Origin: CAYNXB01 sp964401045
GTDB lineage: Bacteria > Pseudomonadota > Alphaproteobacteria > Sphingomonadales > Sphingomonadaceae
Length of the DNA: 24,463 nt
Direction: 5' to 3'
Assembly (NCBI GenBank): GCA_964401045.1
Contig: CAYNXB010000039.1
Span: 1-24,463, forward strand
The position numbers were made by a program, and so were the translations under genes. Numbering within the stretch: the first letter of the stretch is position 1; each line of letters starts with the position of its first letter. Shown here one piece after another: positions 6,504-15,527 of the stretch. The notes below the pieces were generated by a model that was not told the origin of the DNA, searched no databases, and worked only from the letters and a program-made list of their open reading frames with translations.

Positions 6504-7550
6504 ATGACCGCCCTCTTCGAATCATGGGGCATGGAGCACGGCTGGGCGTGGTTCATCGCCACGATCGCCGGCATCCTGCTCATCGCGCTGCCGCTGATGC
6601 TGGCGGTGGCGATGATCATCTACGCCGACCGCAAGATCTGGGCGGCGATGGCGCTGCGGCGCGGGCCCAACGTGGTCGGGCCGTTCGGCCTGCTGCAGAG
6701 CTTCGCCGATGGCCTGAAGGTGTTCCTGCAGGAAACGATCATTCCCTCGGCGGCGAACAAGGGCCTGTTCCTGATCGCGCCCATTGTCACCTTCACCGTG
6801 GCGCTGATGGCGTGGGCGGTGATCCCGTTCAATTCGGGCGCCGTGCTGGCGGACATCAACGTCGGCCTGCTCTACATCCTCGCGGTCAGTTCGCTGGGCG
6901 TTTACGGGGTGGTCGTCTCGGGCTGGGCGTCGAATTCGAAATACCCGTTCTTCAGCGCGATGCGCGCGGCTGCTCAGATGATTTCCTATGAAGTCTCGAT
7001 CGGCTTCATCATCATCTGCGTGGTGCTGTGGGCGGGCAGCTTCAACATGAACGCGATTGTCGAGGCGCAGCGCGGCCACGGGTTCGGGATCGTCAACGGG
7101 TTCTTCTTCAACCTGCTGTTGTTCCCGATGTGGGTGGTGTTCCTGATCTCGAGCATGGCCGAGACGGCGCGCACGCCGTTCGACCTGACCGAGGCCGAAA
7201 GCGAGCTCGTCGCCGGCTACCAAACCGAATATTCGTCGATGAGCTTCGCGCTGTTCTGGCTCGGCGAATACGCCAACGTGCTGCTGATGTGCGCGCTCAA
7301 CGCGACGCTGTTCTTCGGCGGCTGGCTGCCGCCGATCGAATGGGCGCCGCTCTACTGGATCCCCGGCTGGCTGTGGCTGTTCGCCAAGATCGGGTTCTTC
7401 TTCTTCGTATTCAGCTGGGTGAAGGCGACCGTCCCGCGCTATCGCTATGACCAGCTGATGCGGCTCGGATGGAAGATATTCCTGCCGCTCTCTCTGTCAT
7501 TCGTGGTGCTGGTCTCGGGGTATCTGATGCTGACGAGGTACGGCGCATGA
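6504..7550 (+). CDS. nuoH: NADH-quinone oxidoreductase subunit H (NuoH, quinone-channel membrane subunit)
   Basis: NuoH anchors the peripheral arm to the membrane and forms most of the quinone access channel. The 348-aa product starts at ATG 6504. A GAGGG-type purine stretch at 6488-6492 lies at suitable spacing. It has about eight membrane helices. Conserved signatures are ADRKIWAAMALRRGPNVVGPFG in the first loop (residues 41-62), DGLKVFLQE (69-77), and the acidic third loop ETARTPFDLTEAESELVAGY (220-239), which links the quinone site to proton pumping. It ends in ATGA shared with nuoI. The gene is ordinary in length and motifs. Confidence 0.98.
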   Translation: MTALFESWGMEHGWAWFIATIAGILLIALPLMLAVAMIIYADRKIWAAMALRRGPNVVGPFGLLQSFADGLKVFLQETIIPSAANKGLFLIAPIVTFTVALMAWAVIPFNSGAVLADINVGLLYILAVSSLGVYGVVVSGWASNSKYPFFSAMRAAAQMISYEVSIGFIIICVVLWAGSFNMNAIVEAQRGHGFGIVNGFFFNLLLFPMWVVFLISSMAETARTPFDLTEAESELVAGYQTEYSSMSFALFWLGEYANVLLMCALNATLFFGGWLPPIEWAPLYWIPGWLWLFAKIGFFFFVFSWVKATVPRYRYDQLMRLGWKIFLPLSLSFVVLVSGYLMLTRYGA

Positions 7551-8032
7551 CCATCGCGCAACTGATCAAATCGTTCACCCTTTGGGAGTTCGTGAAGGCG
7601 CACGCCCTCACGCTGAAGTACTTCTTCAAGCCCAAGGCGACGATCAACTATCCGTTCGAGAAGAACCCGCTTAGCCCCCGTTTCCGTGGAGAGCATGCGT
7701 TGCGCCGCTATCCCAACGGCGAAGAGCGCTGCATCGCGTGCAAGCTGTGCGAGGCGGTGTGTCCGGCGCTGGCGATCACCATCGAGAGCGAACCGCGCGA
7801 CGACGGCAGCCGCCGCACCACGCGCTACGATATCGACATGACCAAGTGCATCTACTGCGGCTTCTGCCAGGAAGCGTGCCCGGTGGATGCGATCGTCGAA
7901 GGGCCGAACTTCGAGTTCACCACCGAAACGCGCGAGGAGCTGCTCTACGACAAGGCGAAACTGCTGGCCAACGGGGACAAGTGGGAGCGGGCGATCGCCG
8001 CAAACCTTGAAGCCGATGCGCCCTATCGCTAG
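7547..8032 (+). CDS. nuoI: NADH-quinone oxidoreductase subunit I (NuoI, TYKY 2x[4Fe-4S] subunit)
   Basis: NuoI holds clusters N6a and N6b, which deliver electrons to the terminal cluster N2 near the quinone. I chose ATG 7547, which overlaps the nuoH stop (ATGA). A longer in-frame start at 7469 lies inside nuoH and adds no conserved sequence. The 161-aa protein has two ferredoxin motifs: Cys62, 65, 68 and 72 (CIACKLCEAVCP) and Cys101, 104, 107 and 111 (CIYCGFCQEACP). The N-terminal amphipathic segment about 5-30 is typical, and so is the tail with ETREELLYDKAKLLANGDKWE found in alphaproteobacteria and mitochondria. Confidence 0.98.
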   Translation: MTIAQLIKSFTLWEFVKAHALTLKYFFKPKATINYPFEKNPLSPRFRGEHALRRYPNGEERCIACKLCEAVCPALAITIESEPRDDGSRRTTRYDIDMTKCIYCGFCQEACPVDAIVEGPNFEFTTETREELLYDKAKLLANGDKWERAIAANLEADAPYR

Positions 8033-8047
8033 GCGCCGCGCGTTCTC

Positions 8048-8665
8048 ATGATCCAGGTCCTCGCCTTTTACCTCTTCGCCGCTCTTACCGTGCTCTCCGG
8101 AGTGTTCGTAATCATGGCGCGCAACCCGGTGCATTCTGTGCTCTGGCTGATCGTGGCGTTCTTCAACGCCGCTGGCCTGATGGTGCTGGTGGGAGCCGAG
8201 TTCATCGCGATGCTGCTGGTGATCGTCTACGTCGGTGCGGTCGCGGTGCTGTTCCTGTTCGTGGTGATGATGCTCGACATCGATTTCGCCGAGCTGCGCG
8301 CCGGGTTCGTCAAGAATTTCCCGCTCGGGATTCTCGTCGCGCTGGTGCTGCTGGGTGAGCTGGTGCTCGGCATCGGCGCATATCAGGCGGGCAAGCTCGA
8401 TCTTGGCATTCCCGCCGGAGATGCCGCGCCGCTGGTCGGGCGCAGCAATATCGAGAGCATCGGCGCGCTGCTCTACGGCAAGTACCTGTTCCTGTTCGAG
8501 AGCGCGGGAATCATCCTGCTGGTGGCGATGATCGGCGCGATCGTGCTCACGATCCGCGAACGCAAGGATACCCGCCCGCAGAACGTTTCTAAGCAGAACG
8601 CCCGCCGGCCGGAGGACGCCACCGTCAACATGCGGCCCGAAATCGGGAAGGGCGTGCAGCTATGA
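8048..8665 (+). CDS. nuoJ: NADH-quinone oxidoreductase subunit J (NuoJ)
   Basis: NuoJ is a core membrane-arm subunit of complex I (mitochondrial ND6). Its third helix, with the pi-bulge, helps couple quinone reduction to proton movement. The 205-aa product has five predicted membrane helices. The signature YVGAVAVLFLFVVMMLDI lies at about residues 62-79, preceded by GAEFIAMLLVIV. The tail after about residue 175 is polar. It starts 15 bases after nuoI, the loosest junction in the downstream block, and ends in ATGA shared with nuoK. Confidence 0.96.
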   Translation: MIQVLAFYLFAALTVLSGVFVIMARNPVHSVLWLIVAFFNAAGLMVLVGAEFIAMLLVIVYVGAVAVLFLFVVMMLDIDFAELRAGFVKNFPLGILVALVLLGELVLGIGAYQAGKLDLGIPAGDAAPLVGRSNIESIGALLYGKYLFLFESAGIILLVAMIGAIVLTIRERKDTRPQNVSKQNARRPEDATVNMRPEIGKGVQL

Positions 8666-8967
8666 TCGGCATCGAACACTACGTCGTCGTCAGCTCGATC
8701 CTGTTCGTGCTCGGCGTGCTCGGCATCTTCCTCAACCGCAAGAACGTGATCGTGATCTTGATGGCGATCGAGCTGATCCTGCTGGCGGTGAACATCAACC
8801 TCGTCGCGTTCAGTGCCTTCCTGCACGATCTCACGGGCCAGATCTTCGCGATGTTCGTGCTCACCGTTGCGGCGGGCGAGGCGGCGATCGGGCTCGCGAT
8901 CCTGGTCACCTACTTCCGTCGCCGCGGCACGATCGCGGTCGACGACGTCAACCGGATGAAGGGATAA
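8662..8967 (+). CDS. nuoK: NADH-quinone oxidoreductase subunit K (NuoK)
   Basis: NuoK is the three-helix membrane subunit equivalent to mitochondrial ND4L, sitting between NuoJ and NuoN in the proton-translocating arm. The 101-aa length is the family norm. Both conserved membrane glutamates are visible: Glu34 in LMAIELILLAVNIN and Glu70 in VAAGEAAIGLAI. The start overlaps the nuoJ stop (ATGA), and one base separates its stop from the GTG of nuoL. Confidence 0.97.
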   Translation: MIGIEHYVVVSSILFVLGVLGIFLNRKNVIVILMAIELILLAVNINLVAFSAFLHDLTGQIFAMFVLTVAAGEAAIGLAILVTYFRRRGTIAVDDVNRMKG

Positions 8968-8968
8968 C

Positions 8969-11011
8969 GTGACCTCCATCCTCGTCATCGTGTTCGCGCC
9001 GCTGATCGCGGCGATCGTCGCCGGGTTCGGTAACCGCTTCATCGGCAATTTCGCTGCCAAGCTGGTGACGACCGCCGGCCTGTTCCTTGCCTGCGCGCTG
9101 AGCTGGCCGATCTTCCTCACCTACCTTGGCGGCGACGTGCCGGCGACGGTGACGCCCGTCCTCCAGTGGGTCCATTCGGGCACGCTGACGTTCGATTGGG
9201 CGCTGCGGATCGATACCCTGACAGCGGTGATGCTGGTGGTGGTGACGACTGTCTCGGCGCTCGTCCACCTCTACTCCTGGGGCTATATGGACGAGGATCC
9301 GGACCAGCCGCGGTTCTTCGCATACCTCTCGCTGTTCACCTTCGCGATGTTGATGCTCGTGACGGCGGACAACCTGGTGCAGATGTTCTTCGGCTGGGAA
9401 GGCGTCGGCCTCGCGAGCTACCTGCTGATCGGGTTCTGGTTCAGGAAGCCAAGCGCCAACGCCGCGGCGATCAAGGCGTTCGTGGTCAACCGCGTGGGCG
9501 ACCTGGGCTTCATGCTCGGCATCTTCGGCACGTTCCTGGTGTTCCAGACCACCTCGATCCCGGCGATCCTTGAGGCCGCGCCCGGCATGGCCGGCAGCAC
9601 GATCACCTTCCTCGGCATGCGGCTCGACACGATGTCGATCCTGTGCATTCTTCTTTTCATCGGCGCGATGGGCAAATCGGCGCAGCTCGGCCTCCACACC
9701 TGGCTGCCGGACGCGATGGAAGGCCCGACCCCGGTCTCTGCGCTGATTCACGCCGCGACAATGGTCACCGCCGGCGTGTTCATGGTCTGCCGCCTGTCCC
9801 CCATGTTTGAGACCGCGCCCGCCGCACTGGCGATGGTGACCGTCGTGGGCGCCGCGACCTGCTTCTTCGCCGCGACGATCGGCACTACCCAGTGGGATAT
9901 CAAGCGGGTGATCGCCTATTCGACCTGCTCTCAGCTCGGCTACATGTTCTTCGCCGCCGGCGTCGGGGCTTACGGGGCGGCGATGTTCCACCTGTTCACC
10001 CACGCGTTCTTCAAGGCGCTGCTGTTCCTCGGCGCGGGCAGCGTGATCCACGCGATGCACCACGAGCAGGACATGCGCTACTACGGCGCGCTGTATAAGA
10101 AGATTCCCTGGACTTTCGCCGCGATGATGGCCGGCACGCTGGCGATTACCGGCGTGGGGATCCTCGACGTGTTCGGGTTCGCCGGTTTCTATTCCAAGGA
10201 TTCGATCCTCGAGGCGGCTTATGCGCGCGGCACCGAGCTATCGCAGTTCGCGTTCTGGGCCGGGTCGATCGCAGCGCTGCTGACGAGCTTCTATTCGTGG
10301 CGTCTGGTGTTCCTGACCTTCTTCGGAAAGCCGCGCTGGATCGAGAGCGAGCACATCCAGCACGCGGTGCATGATGGGCATGGGGGCGACCACCACGACG
10401 ATCCGTCCGAGGAGCATGGCGACAGCGCGCATGCCGATGTCCATCCGCACGAAGGCACCGGCGGCTATCACCCGCACGAGAGCCCGTGGACGATGCTGGC
10501 GCCGCTCGGCCTGCTGTCGCTCGGCGCGATTTTCGCCGGCTTCGTATTCGCGCCCGCGTTCATCAACGGCGAGACGTTCTGGAACGGCGCGGTGTTCTAC
10601 AACGAAGGCCTGATCCACGCGATGCACGGCGTGCCGCTGTGGGTGAAGCTCTCGGCGACGATCGCGATGGTGATCGGCTTCCTGATCGCGTTCCAGGGCT
10701 ACATGCGCGACACCTCGCTTCCGGGCAAGATCGCCGAGCAGCTCGGGCCGGTGTACCGCTTCGTGTTCAACAAGTGGTATTTCGACGAGCTCTATAACCT
10801 GATCTTCGTCAAGCCGGCATTTTGGCTCGGCCGTCAGTTCTGGCAGCGCGGCGACGTCGGGATCATCGACCGCTTCGGCCCGAATGGTGCCGCGTGGGTG
10901 GCCGTGCAGGGTGCTTCGCTCGCGAAGCGGGTGCAGTCTGGTTATCTGTATTCTTACGCGCTGGTGATGCTCCTCGGCCTCGTCGCGGCGATCAGTTGGG
11001 TGATGGCCTGA
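8969..11011 (+). CDS. nuoL: NADH-quinone oxidoreductase subunit L (NuoL), with a His-rich loop
   Basis: NuoL is the distal antiporter-like proton pump of complex I, with the long lateral helix. The 680-aa product begins at GTG 8969, one base after nuoK. Key features are Glu144 in FFGWEGVGLASYLLIG, the MGKSAQLGLHTWLPDAMEGPTP segment with its conserved Lys and His, and a C-terminal helix region ending GLVAAISWVMA. Between membrane segments, residues 462-503 form a hydrophilic loop with 12 histidines plus many Asp and Glu. His-rich loops of variable length occur at this place in other alphaproteobacterial NuoL proteins, and metal binding is possible but unproven. Otherwise normal. Confidence 0.98.
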   Translation: MTSILVIVFAPLIAAIVAGFGNRFIGNFAAKLVTTAGLFLACALSWPIFLTYLGGDVPATVTPVLQWVHSGTLTFDWALRIDTLTAVMLVVVTTVSALVHLYSWGYMDEDPDQPRFFAYLSLFTFAMLMLVTADNLVQMFFGWEGVGLASYLLIGFWFRKPSANAAAIKAFVVNRVGDLGFMLGIFGTFLVFQTTSIPAILEAAPGMAGSTITFLGMRLDTMSILCILLFIGAMGKSAQLGLHTWLPDAMEGPTPVSALIHAATMVTAGVFMVCRLSPMFETAPAALAMVTVVGAATCFFAATIGTTQWDIKRVIAYSTCSQLGYMFFAAGVGAYGAAMFHLFTHAFFKALLFLGAGSVIHAMHHEQDMRYYGALYKKIPWTFAAMMAGTLAITGVGILDVFGFAGFYSKDSILEAAYARGTELSQFAFWAGSIAALLTSFYSWRLVFLTFFGKPRWIESEHIQHAVHDGHGGDHHDDPSEEHGDSAHADVHPHEGTGGYHPHESPWTMLAPLGLLSLGAIFAGFVFAPAFINGETFWNGAVFYNEGLIHAMHGVPLWVKLSATIAMVIGFLIAFQGYMRDTSLPGKIAEQLGPVYRFVFNKWYFDELYNLIFVKPAFWLGRQFWQRGDVGIIDRFGPNGAAWVAVQGASLAKRVQSGYLYSYALVMLLGLVAAISWVMA

Positions 11012-11012
11012 G

Positions 11013-12584
11013 ATGGGCGGCTTTCCGATCCTTTCGTTGATGCTGCTGGTGCCGCTGCTCGGCGGCGCGGCCTGCCTGATCGCGACCGAAAAGCAGGCGC
11101 GGTGGATCGCGCTCGGCGCGACGCTGATCGACTTCGCGCTCGGCCTCGCGCTGTGGGCTAACTACGACATTGGCGGCGCGCAGTGGCAGTTCACCGAACG
11201 TGCGCCGATCTTCGCCGGTTTCCAATGGGCGCTCGGCATCGATGGTATCGCGCTGATGCTGATCGTACTCAGCGTGTTCCTGATGCCGATCTGCATCCTC
11301 GCCAGCTGGCAGGGGATCACCAAGCGCGTCGGCGAATACATGGCGACCTTCCTGCTGATGGAAACGCTGATGATCGGCGTGTTCGCAGCGCAGGATCTCT
11401 ACCTGTTCTACATCTTCTTCGAAGCCGGCCTGATCCCGATGTACCTGATCATCGGCGTGTGGGGCGGGGACAACCGCATATACGCGGCGTATAAGTTCTT
11501 CCTCTACACGCTGCTCGGATCGGTGCTGATGCTGATCGCGATGCTGTGGATGGTGAACGAGGCCGGCACCACCGACATTCCAACGTTGATGGCCTACGAC
11601 TTCCCGCCGGGCGCACAGACGTGGCTGTTCCTCGCCTTCTTCGCCAGCTTCGCGGTCAAGATGCCGATGTGGCCGTTGCACACCTGGCTGCCCGACGCGC
11701 ACGTGCAGGCGCCGACCGCGGGCTCGGTAATCCTGGCGGGCGTGCTGCTGAAGATGGGCGGCTATGGCTTCATCCGCTTCAGCCTGCCGATGTTCCCCGA
11801 GGCTTCGAGCCAGTTCGTGTGGCTGATCTGGGGTCTGAGCATGGCCGCGGTCGTGATCACCAGCCTGATCGCTCTGGTCCAGCACGACATGAAGAAGCTG
11901 ATCGCCTATTCCTCGGTCGCGCACATGGCGATCGTCACTATCGGGCTGTTCGCATTCAACGTGCAGGGGCTCGAGGGTGCGATGGTGGTGATGCTGAGCC
12001 ACGGCCTCGTTTCGGGCGCGCTGTTCCTGTGCGTCGGCGTGATCTACGACCGGCTCCATACGCGTGAGATCGCCCGTTACGGCGGCCTTGCTATCAACAT
12101 GCCGTACTACGCGCTGTTTTTCATGCTGTTCACGATGGCGTCGGTGGGCCTGCCGGGCACCAGTGGGTTCGTTGGCGAGTTCCTGAGCCTTGCGGGCATC
12201 TATCAGGTCGATACCTGGGTGACGGCGGTCTGCGCGACCGGCATCATCCTCGGCGCGGCCTACATGCTCTATCTCTACTGGCGTGTAGTGTTCGGTGTGC
12301 AGAAGAACGCCGACGCCGCCGCTATGCCTGACCTGAGCCTGCGCGAATGGTGCATGCTGCTGCCGATCGCGCTCAGCGTGCTGTGGATGGGCGTCTATCC
12401 CGAGAGCTTCCTGGCGCCGATGCGCAAAGACATTGCCGCGCTCGAAGCGCGCGTGTTGCGCGCCGCGCCGGAAGGCGATGCACGCCTCGCGCCGGGCACG
12501 GGCCGGCCGCCCGCGAACGAAATGGGCCATCACGAGGCCAATGCCGAAGGCGCTGAAGCGCCGGCCACGGAGGGGGCGCACTGA
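11013..12584 (+). CDS. nuoM: NADH-quinone oxidoreductase subunit M (NuoM)
   Basis: NuoM is the second antiporter-like proton-pumping subunit (ND4). The 523-aa product starts at ATG 11013, one base after nuoL ends. It has about 14 membrane helices. The conserved pump residues are visible: Glu137 in LFYIFFEAGLIPMYLIIG and Lys216 in FAVKMPMWPLHTWLPDAH. The last 45 or so residues form a polar, Ala/Glu/His-containing cytoplasmic tail. The stop overlaps the nuoN start (TGATG). Confidence 0.98.
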   Translation: MGGFPILSLMLLVPLLGGAACLIATEKQARWIALGATLIDFALGLALWANYDIGGAQWQFTERAPIFAGFQWALGIDGIALMLIVLSVFLMPICILASWQGITKRVGEYMATFLLMETLMIGVFAAQDLYLFYIFFEAGLIPMYLIIGVWGGDNRIYAAYKFFLYTLLGSVLMLIAMLWMVNEAGTTDIPTLMAYDFPPGAQTWLFLAFFASFAVKMPMWPLHTWLPDAHVQAPTAGSVILAGVLLKMGGYGFIRFSLPMFPEASSQFVWLIWGLSMAAVVITSLIALVQHDMKKLIAYSSVAHMAIVTIGLFAFNVQGLEGAMVVMLSHGLVSGALFLCVGVIYDRLHTREIARYGGLAINMPYYALFFMLFTMASVGLPGTSGFVGEFLSLAGIYQVDTWVTAVCATGIILGAAYMLYLYWRVVFGVQKNADAAAMPDLSLREWCMLLPIALSVLWMGVYPESFLAPMRKDIAALEARVLRAAPEGDARLAPGTGRPPANEMGHHEANAEGAEAPATEGAH

Positions 12585-14047
12585 TGGAATTCGCCACCTC
12601 GCTCACTCTGATCGCGCCCGAGATCCTGCTCAGCCTTTCGGGGCTCGCGCTGCTGCTCGTCGCCGGCTGGGCCGGCGATAAGGCGGCGAGTTGGATCAGC
12701 ATTGCGGCATGCTTCGTGATCGGCGCGTGCTTCTTCATGGTCGCGCCCTCGGTTTGCGGAGCAGCGACCGGACCGGACACATCGGCGTTCATGGGCCAGT
12801 TCCGAGCCGATGGTTTCGCCGGGCTTGCCAAGCTGATGATCTACGCTGCATCCGGTGCCGCGCTGGTCGTCGCACCCAGGTTCTTCGGCCGCGTCGGAGC
12901 GATGCGGGCCGAGTATCCGGTGCTGATCCTGTTCGCCACGCTCGGCATGTCGACCATGGTTTCGGCGACGGACCTGATGACGCTCTACATCGGGCTCGAA
13001 CTCAACAGCCTCTCGGCCTACATCCTCGCCGCCTTCCTGCGCGACGACGAACGTTCGTCGGAAGCCGGGCTCAAGTACTTCGTCCTCGGCGCGCTTGCTT
13101 CTGGCATCCTGCTGTTCGGTATGAGCCTGACATACGGCTTCACCGGCACGACCAGCTTCGACGGCATCCGTGCGGCGCTGGATGGCGATCTCGCCACGGG
13201 CGCGTTGTTCGGGCTGATCTTCGTGCTCGCCGGCCTGGCGTTCAAGATCAGTGCGGTTCCCTTCCACATGTGGACTCCGGACGTCTACGAAGGCGCGCCG
13301 ACCCCCGTGACGATGTTCTTCGCCACCGCGCCGAAGGTCGCGGCGATTGCCCTTACCGCGCGGGTCGCGGTCGAGGCATTCGGGCTACAGACGGATGCCT
13401 GGCGGCAGATTGTGATCTTTGCCGCGCTCGCCTCTATCGTCGTGGGCGCGCTCGGAGCGATCGGGCAGGCGAACATCAAGCGTCTGCTCGCCTATAGCTC
13501 GATCAACAACGTCGGCTTCATCCTCATTGGCCTCGCTTGCGCTACTGCCGACGGCGTAAGCGCGATGCTCGTCTACCTTGCGATCTACGTCGCGATGACG
13601 GTCGGCAGCTTCATCTGCGTGCTGATGATGAAGGATGCGGACGGCGCTCCGCTCGAAGCGATTTCCGATCTCGGCGGCCTTTCGCGCACGCGGCCCATGC
13701 TGGCGTTGTGCTTCGCGATCCAGATGTTCAGCCTCGCGGGGATTCCGCCGCTGTTCGGGTTCTGGGGCAAGTTCGTCGTGTTCCAGGCCGCAGTCCGCGC
13801 CGATCTCGTAGCGCTTGCGTTCCTCGGCATCGCCGCCAGCGTGATCTCGGCGTTCTACTACATCAAGATCGTCAAGGTGATGTACTTCGACGAGCCCGCG
13901 AACACGATTCAGGGCAAGAGCGACTGGGCGCACTGGACGCTGCTCGGCATCGCCAGCGTGGCCGTGTCGCCGCTCGGCTACTTGCTGACGATCTGGCTCG
14001 GCCGGCTCGCGGACGGCGCCGCTGCGGCGCTGTTCCTCACCGCTTGA
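12584..14047 (+). CDS. nuoN: NADH-quinone oxidoreductase subunit N (NuoN)
   Basis: NuoN is the third antiporter-like pump (ND2), next to NuoK in the membrane arm. The 487-aa protein starts at ATG 12584 inside the nuoM stop. The conserved Glu139 (YIGLELNSLSAYILAAF) and Lys221 (LAFKISAVPFHMWTPDVYEG) are present, as is the GGLSRTRPMLA signature in the later helices. This is the last complex I gene. Its TGA is overlapped by the TTG start of the biotin ligase gene, so transcription most likely continues into the next three genes. Confidence 0.98.
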   Translation: MEFATSLTLIAPEILLSLSGLALLLVAGWAGDKAASWISIAACFVIGACFFMVAPSVCGAATGPDTSAFMGQFRADGFAGLAKLMIYAASGAALVVAPRFFGRVGAMRAEYPVLILFATLGMSTMVSATDLMTLYIGLELNSLSAYILAAFLRDDERSSEAGLKYFVLGALASGILLFGMSLTYGFTGTTSFDGIRAALDGDLATGALFGLIFVLAGLAFKISAVPFHMWTPDVYEGAPTPVTMFFATAPKVAAIALTARVAVEAFGLQTDAWRQIVIFAALASIVVGALGAIGQANIKRLLAYSSINNVGFILIGLACATADGVSAMLVYLAIYVAMTVGSFICVLMMKDADGAPLEAISDLGGLSRTRPMLALCFAIQMFSLAGIPPLFGFWGKFVVFQAAVRADLVALAFLGIAASVISAFYYIKIVKVMYFDEPANTIQGKSDWAHWTLLGIASVAVSPLGYLLTIWLGRLADGAAAALFLTA

Positions 14048-14742
14048 TCCGGACCGTATCCGAAACCGGATCGACCAACGCCGACCTCGCCGCGCAGTTG
14101 CGCGCGGGGGAAGCGCTCGCCGAAGGATATTGGCTGGTCGCCGACCGCCAGGCCGGTGGGCGCGGGCGGCAGGGGCGTGTGTGGGAAGGCGGCGCGGGCA
14201 ATTTCATGGGCTCGACAATCGTCAGGCGCGGGCAAGGCGATCCGCCAGCGCAGACTCTGGCGTTCGTCGCCGGGCTCGCGGTGATCGAGGCCTTGCGCCC
14301 GCACTGCGATGGCCTACGCCTCAAGTGGCCCAACGATGTGCTCCTTGGCGGCGGCAAGCTCGCGGGCATCCTGCTCGAAGCCGAGGGTGATGCGGTGATC
14401 GTCGGGATCGGAGCCAACCTCGCCGTCGCGCCGCCGGTCGCCGATCGGCCGGTCGCCCGCTTGCCGCAACCGGTGGCGCGCGACACGTTCGCGGAGCAAC
14501 TCGCGCAATGCTTCGCTGGGCAGGTCGCTCGCTGGCGCACATACGGCGTCGAGCCGTTGCTCACCCGCTGGAGCGCCGCCGCCCATCCGCTGGGCGAGAT
14601 GCTGTCAGTGCACGAGCCTGGCGGTGCGCGTCTTTCAGGCAGGTTCGGCGGGCTAGACCCGGACGGCGCGCTGCTGCTGCGCTTGGCGGATGGGTCGGTA
14701 AGTGCCATTCACGCTGGCGACGTGACGATCGAAGGACAATGA
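14044..14742 (+). CDS. birA: Biotin--[acetyl-CoA-carboxylase] ligase, class I without DNA-binding domain
   Basis: The enzyme activates biotin with ATP and attaches it to the biotin carboxyl carrier protein of acetyl-CoA carboxylase, and to other biotin enzymes. The 232-aa product is best started at TTG 14044, which overlaps the nuoN stop (TTGA) and places the conserved SETGSTNADL motif at the N-terminus. Conserved elements are the adenylate-binding loop GRGRQGR (residues 39-45), KWPND (94-98) with Lys105 in GGGKLAGIL, and a small C-terminal SH3-like domain. It lacks the winged-helix repressor domain of the E. coli protein, so it should not regulate transcription. The rare TTG start implies coupled or low-level translation. 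Confidence 0.93.
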   Translation: MIRTVSETGSTNADLAAQLRAGEALAEGYWLVADRQAGGRGRQGRVWEGGAGNFMGSTIVRRGQGDPPAQTLAFVAGLAVIEALRPHCDGLRLKWPNDVLLGGGKLAGILLEAEGDAVIVGIGANLAVAPPVADRPVARLPQPVARDTFAEQLAQCFAGQVARWRTYGVEPLLTRWSAAAHPLGEMLSVHEPGGARLSGRFGGLDPDGALLLRLADGSVSAIHAGDVTIEGQ

Positions 14743-15527
14743 CGATGCTTCTCGCCGTCGATGTCGGAAATACCAATGTCGTGTTCGCCCTGTTCGATGG
14801 CGGCGCGATCCGCACCCGCTGGCGCATTGCCACCGATCCGCGCCGGACCGCCGACGAATATGCGGTGTGGCTGATGCAACTGATGGAGATCGAGGGCATC
14901 GATCGGGCGCAGGTGAGCCAGGTGATCGTCTCGACCGTGGTCCCGCGCGCGCGTCACAACCTCGAAGTGCTCGCCGAGAAATATTTCGGCACCCCCACGC
15001 TGATCGCGGGCGAGGGTGCCGCCGGGTGGGGCTTCGAGATAGACGTTGACGATCCGAGTTCGCTCGGTGCCGATCGCGCGGTGAATGCCATCGCCGCCCA
15101 CGCCGCCCATCAAGGCGACCTTATTCTGGTCGACTTCGGCACCGCGACCACCCTCGACGTGGTCGATTTCAGCGGCGCTTACAAAGGCGGGATCATCGCT
15201 CCGGGGATCAATCTTTCGCTGGAGGCGCTCGTCAACAACACGGCCAAGCTGCCACGCATCGCCATTGAGGCACCGCATTCGGACAGTGTGATCGGCCGCA
15301 ACACCGGGGACCAGATGCTGATCGGCGCGTTCTGGGGCTATGTCGCGATGATCGAAGGGCTGGTCGTCCGCCTGCGCGCTGAGATCGGCCGCCCGGCCAA
15401 GGTAATCGCGACCGGCGGGCTGGCGATCCTGTTTCAGGAGCACACCCGCATATTCGATGCCGTCGATGCCGATTTGACCCTCAACGGCCTTGCGATCTTG
15501 GCAGAAAGAGCCTCTGCAAAATCCTGA
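14739..15527 (+). CDS. coaX: Type III pantothenate kinase (CoaX)
   Basis: CoaX catalyses the first step of coenzyme A synthesis, ATP-dependent phosphorylation of pantothenate. The 262-aa protein is an ASKHA-fold kinase with the phosphate motif DVGNTN (residues 8-13), the GADRAVN motif with the catalytic Asp near residue 112, the second phosphate motif DFGTATT, and YKGGIIAPGI. This form is not feedback-inhibited by CoA in characterised members and needs a monovalent cation. The start ATG 14739 overlaps the birA stop (ATGA). An in-frame ATG at 14745 would remove two residues. The stop overlaps the next start (TGATG). birA, coaX and rnj commonly adjoin nuoN in alphaproteobacteria. Confidence 0.96.
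   Translation: MTMLLAVDVGNTNVVFALFDGGAIRTRWRIATDPRRTADEYAVWLMQLMEIEGIDRAQVSQVIVSTVVPRARHNLEVLAEKYFGTPTLIAGEGAAGWGFEIDVDDPSSLGADRAVNAIAAHAAHQGDLILVDFGTATTLDVVDFSGAYKGGIIAPGINLSLEALVNNTAKLPRIAIEAPHSDSVIGRNTGDQMLIGAFWGYVAMIEGLVVRLRAEIGRPAKVIATGGLAILFQEHTRIFDAVDADLTLNGLAILAERASAKS

Noticed and set aside
6367..6506. Frame starting at the ATGA that overlaps the nuoG stop
   Set aside because: It gives an Arg-rich, non-hydrophobic product ending inside the nuoH start. The ATG at 6374 in another frame gives a clear membrane helix and fits the gap better.
10992..12581. Long antisense reading frame (529 codons) opposite nuoM, and similar long frames opposite nuoF, nuoG, nuoL and others
   Set aside because: These lie exactly over well-identified genes in high-GC DNA, are rich in Arg, His, Asp and Gln, and have no plausible domains. 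They are codon-bias shadows.
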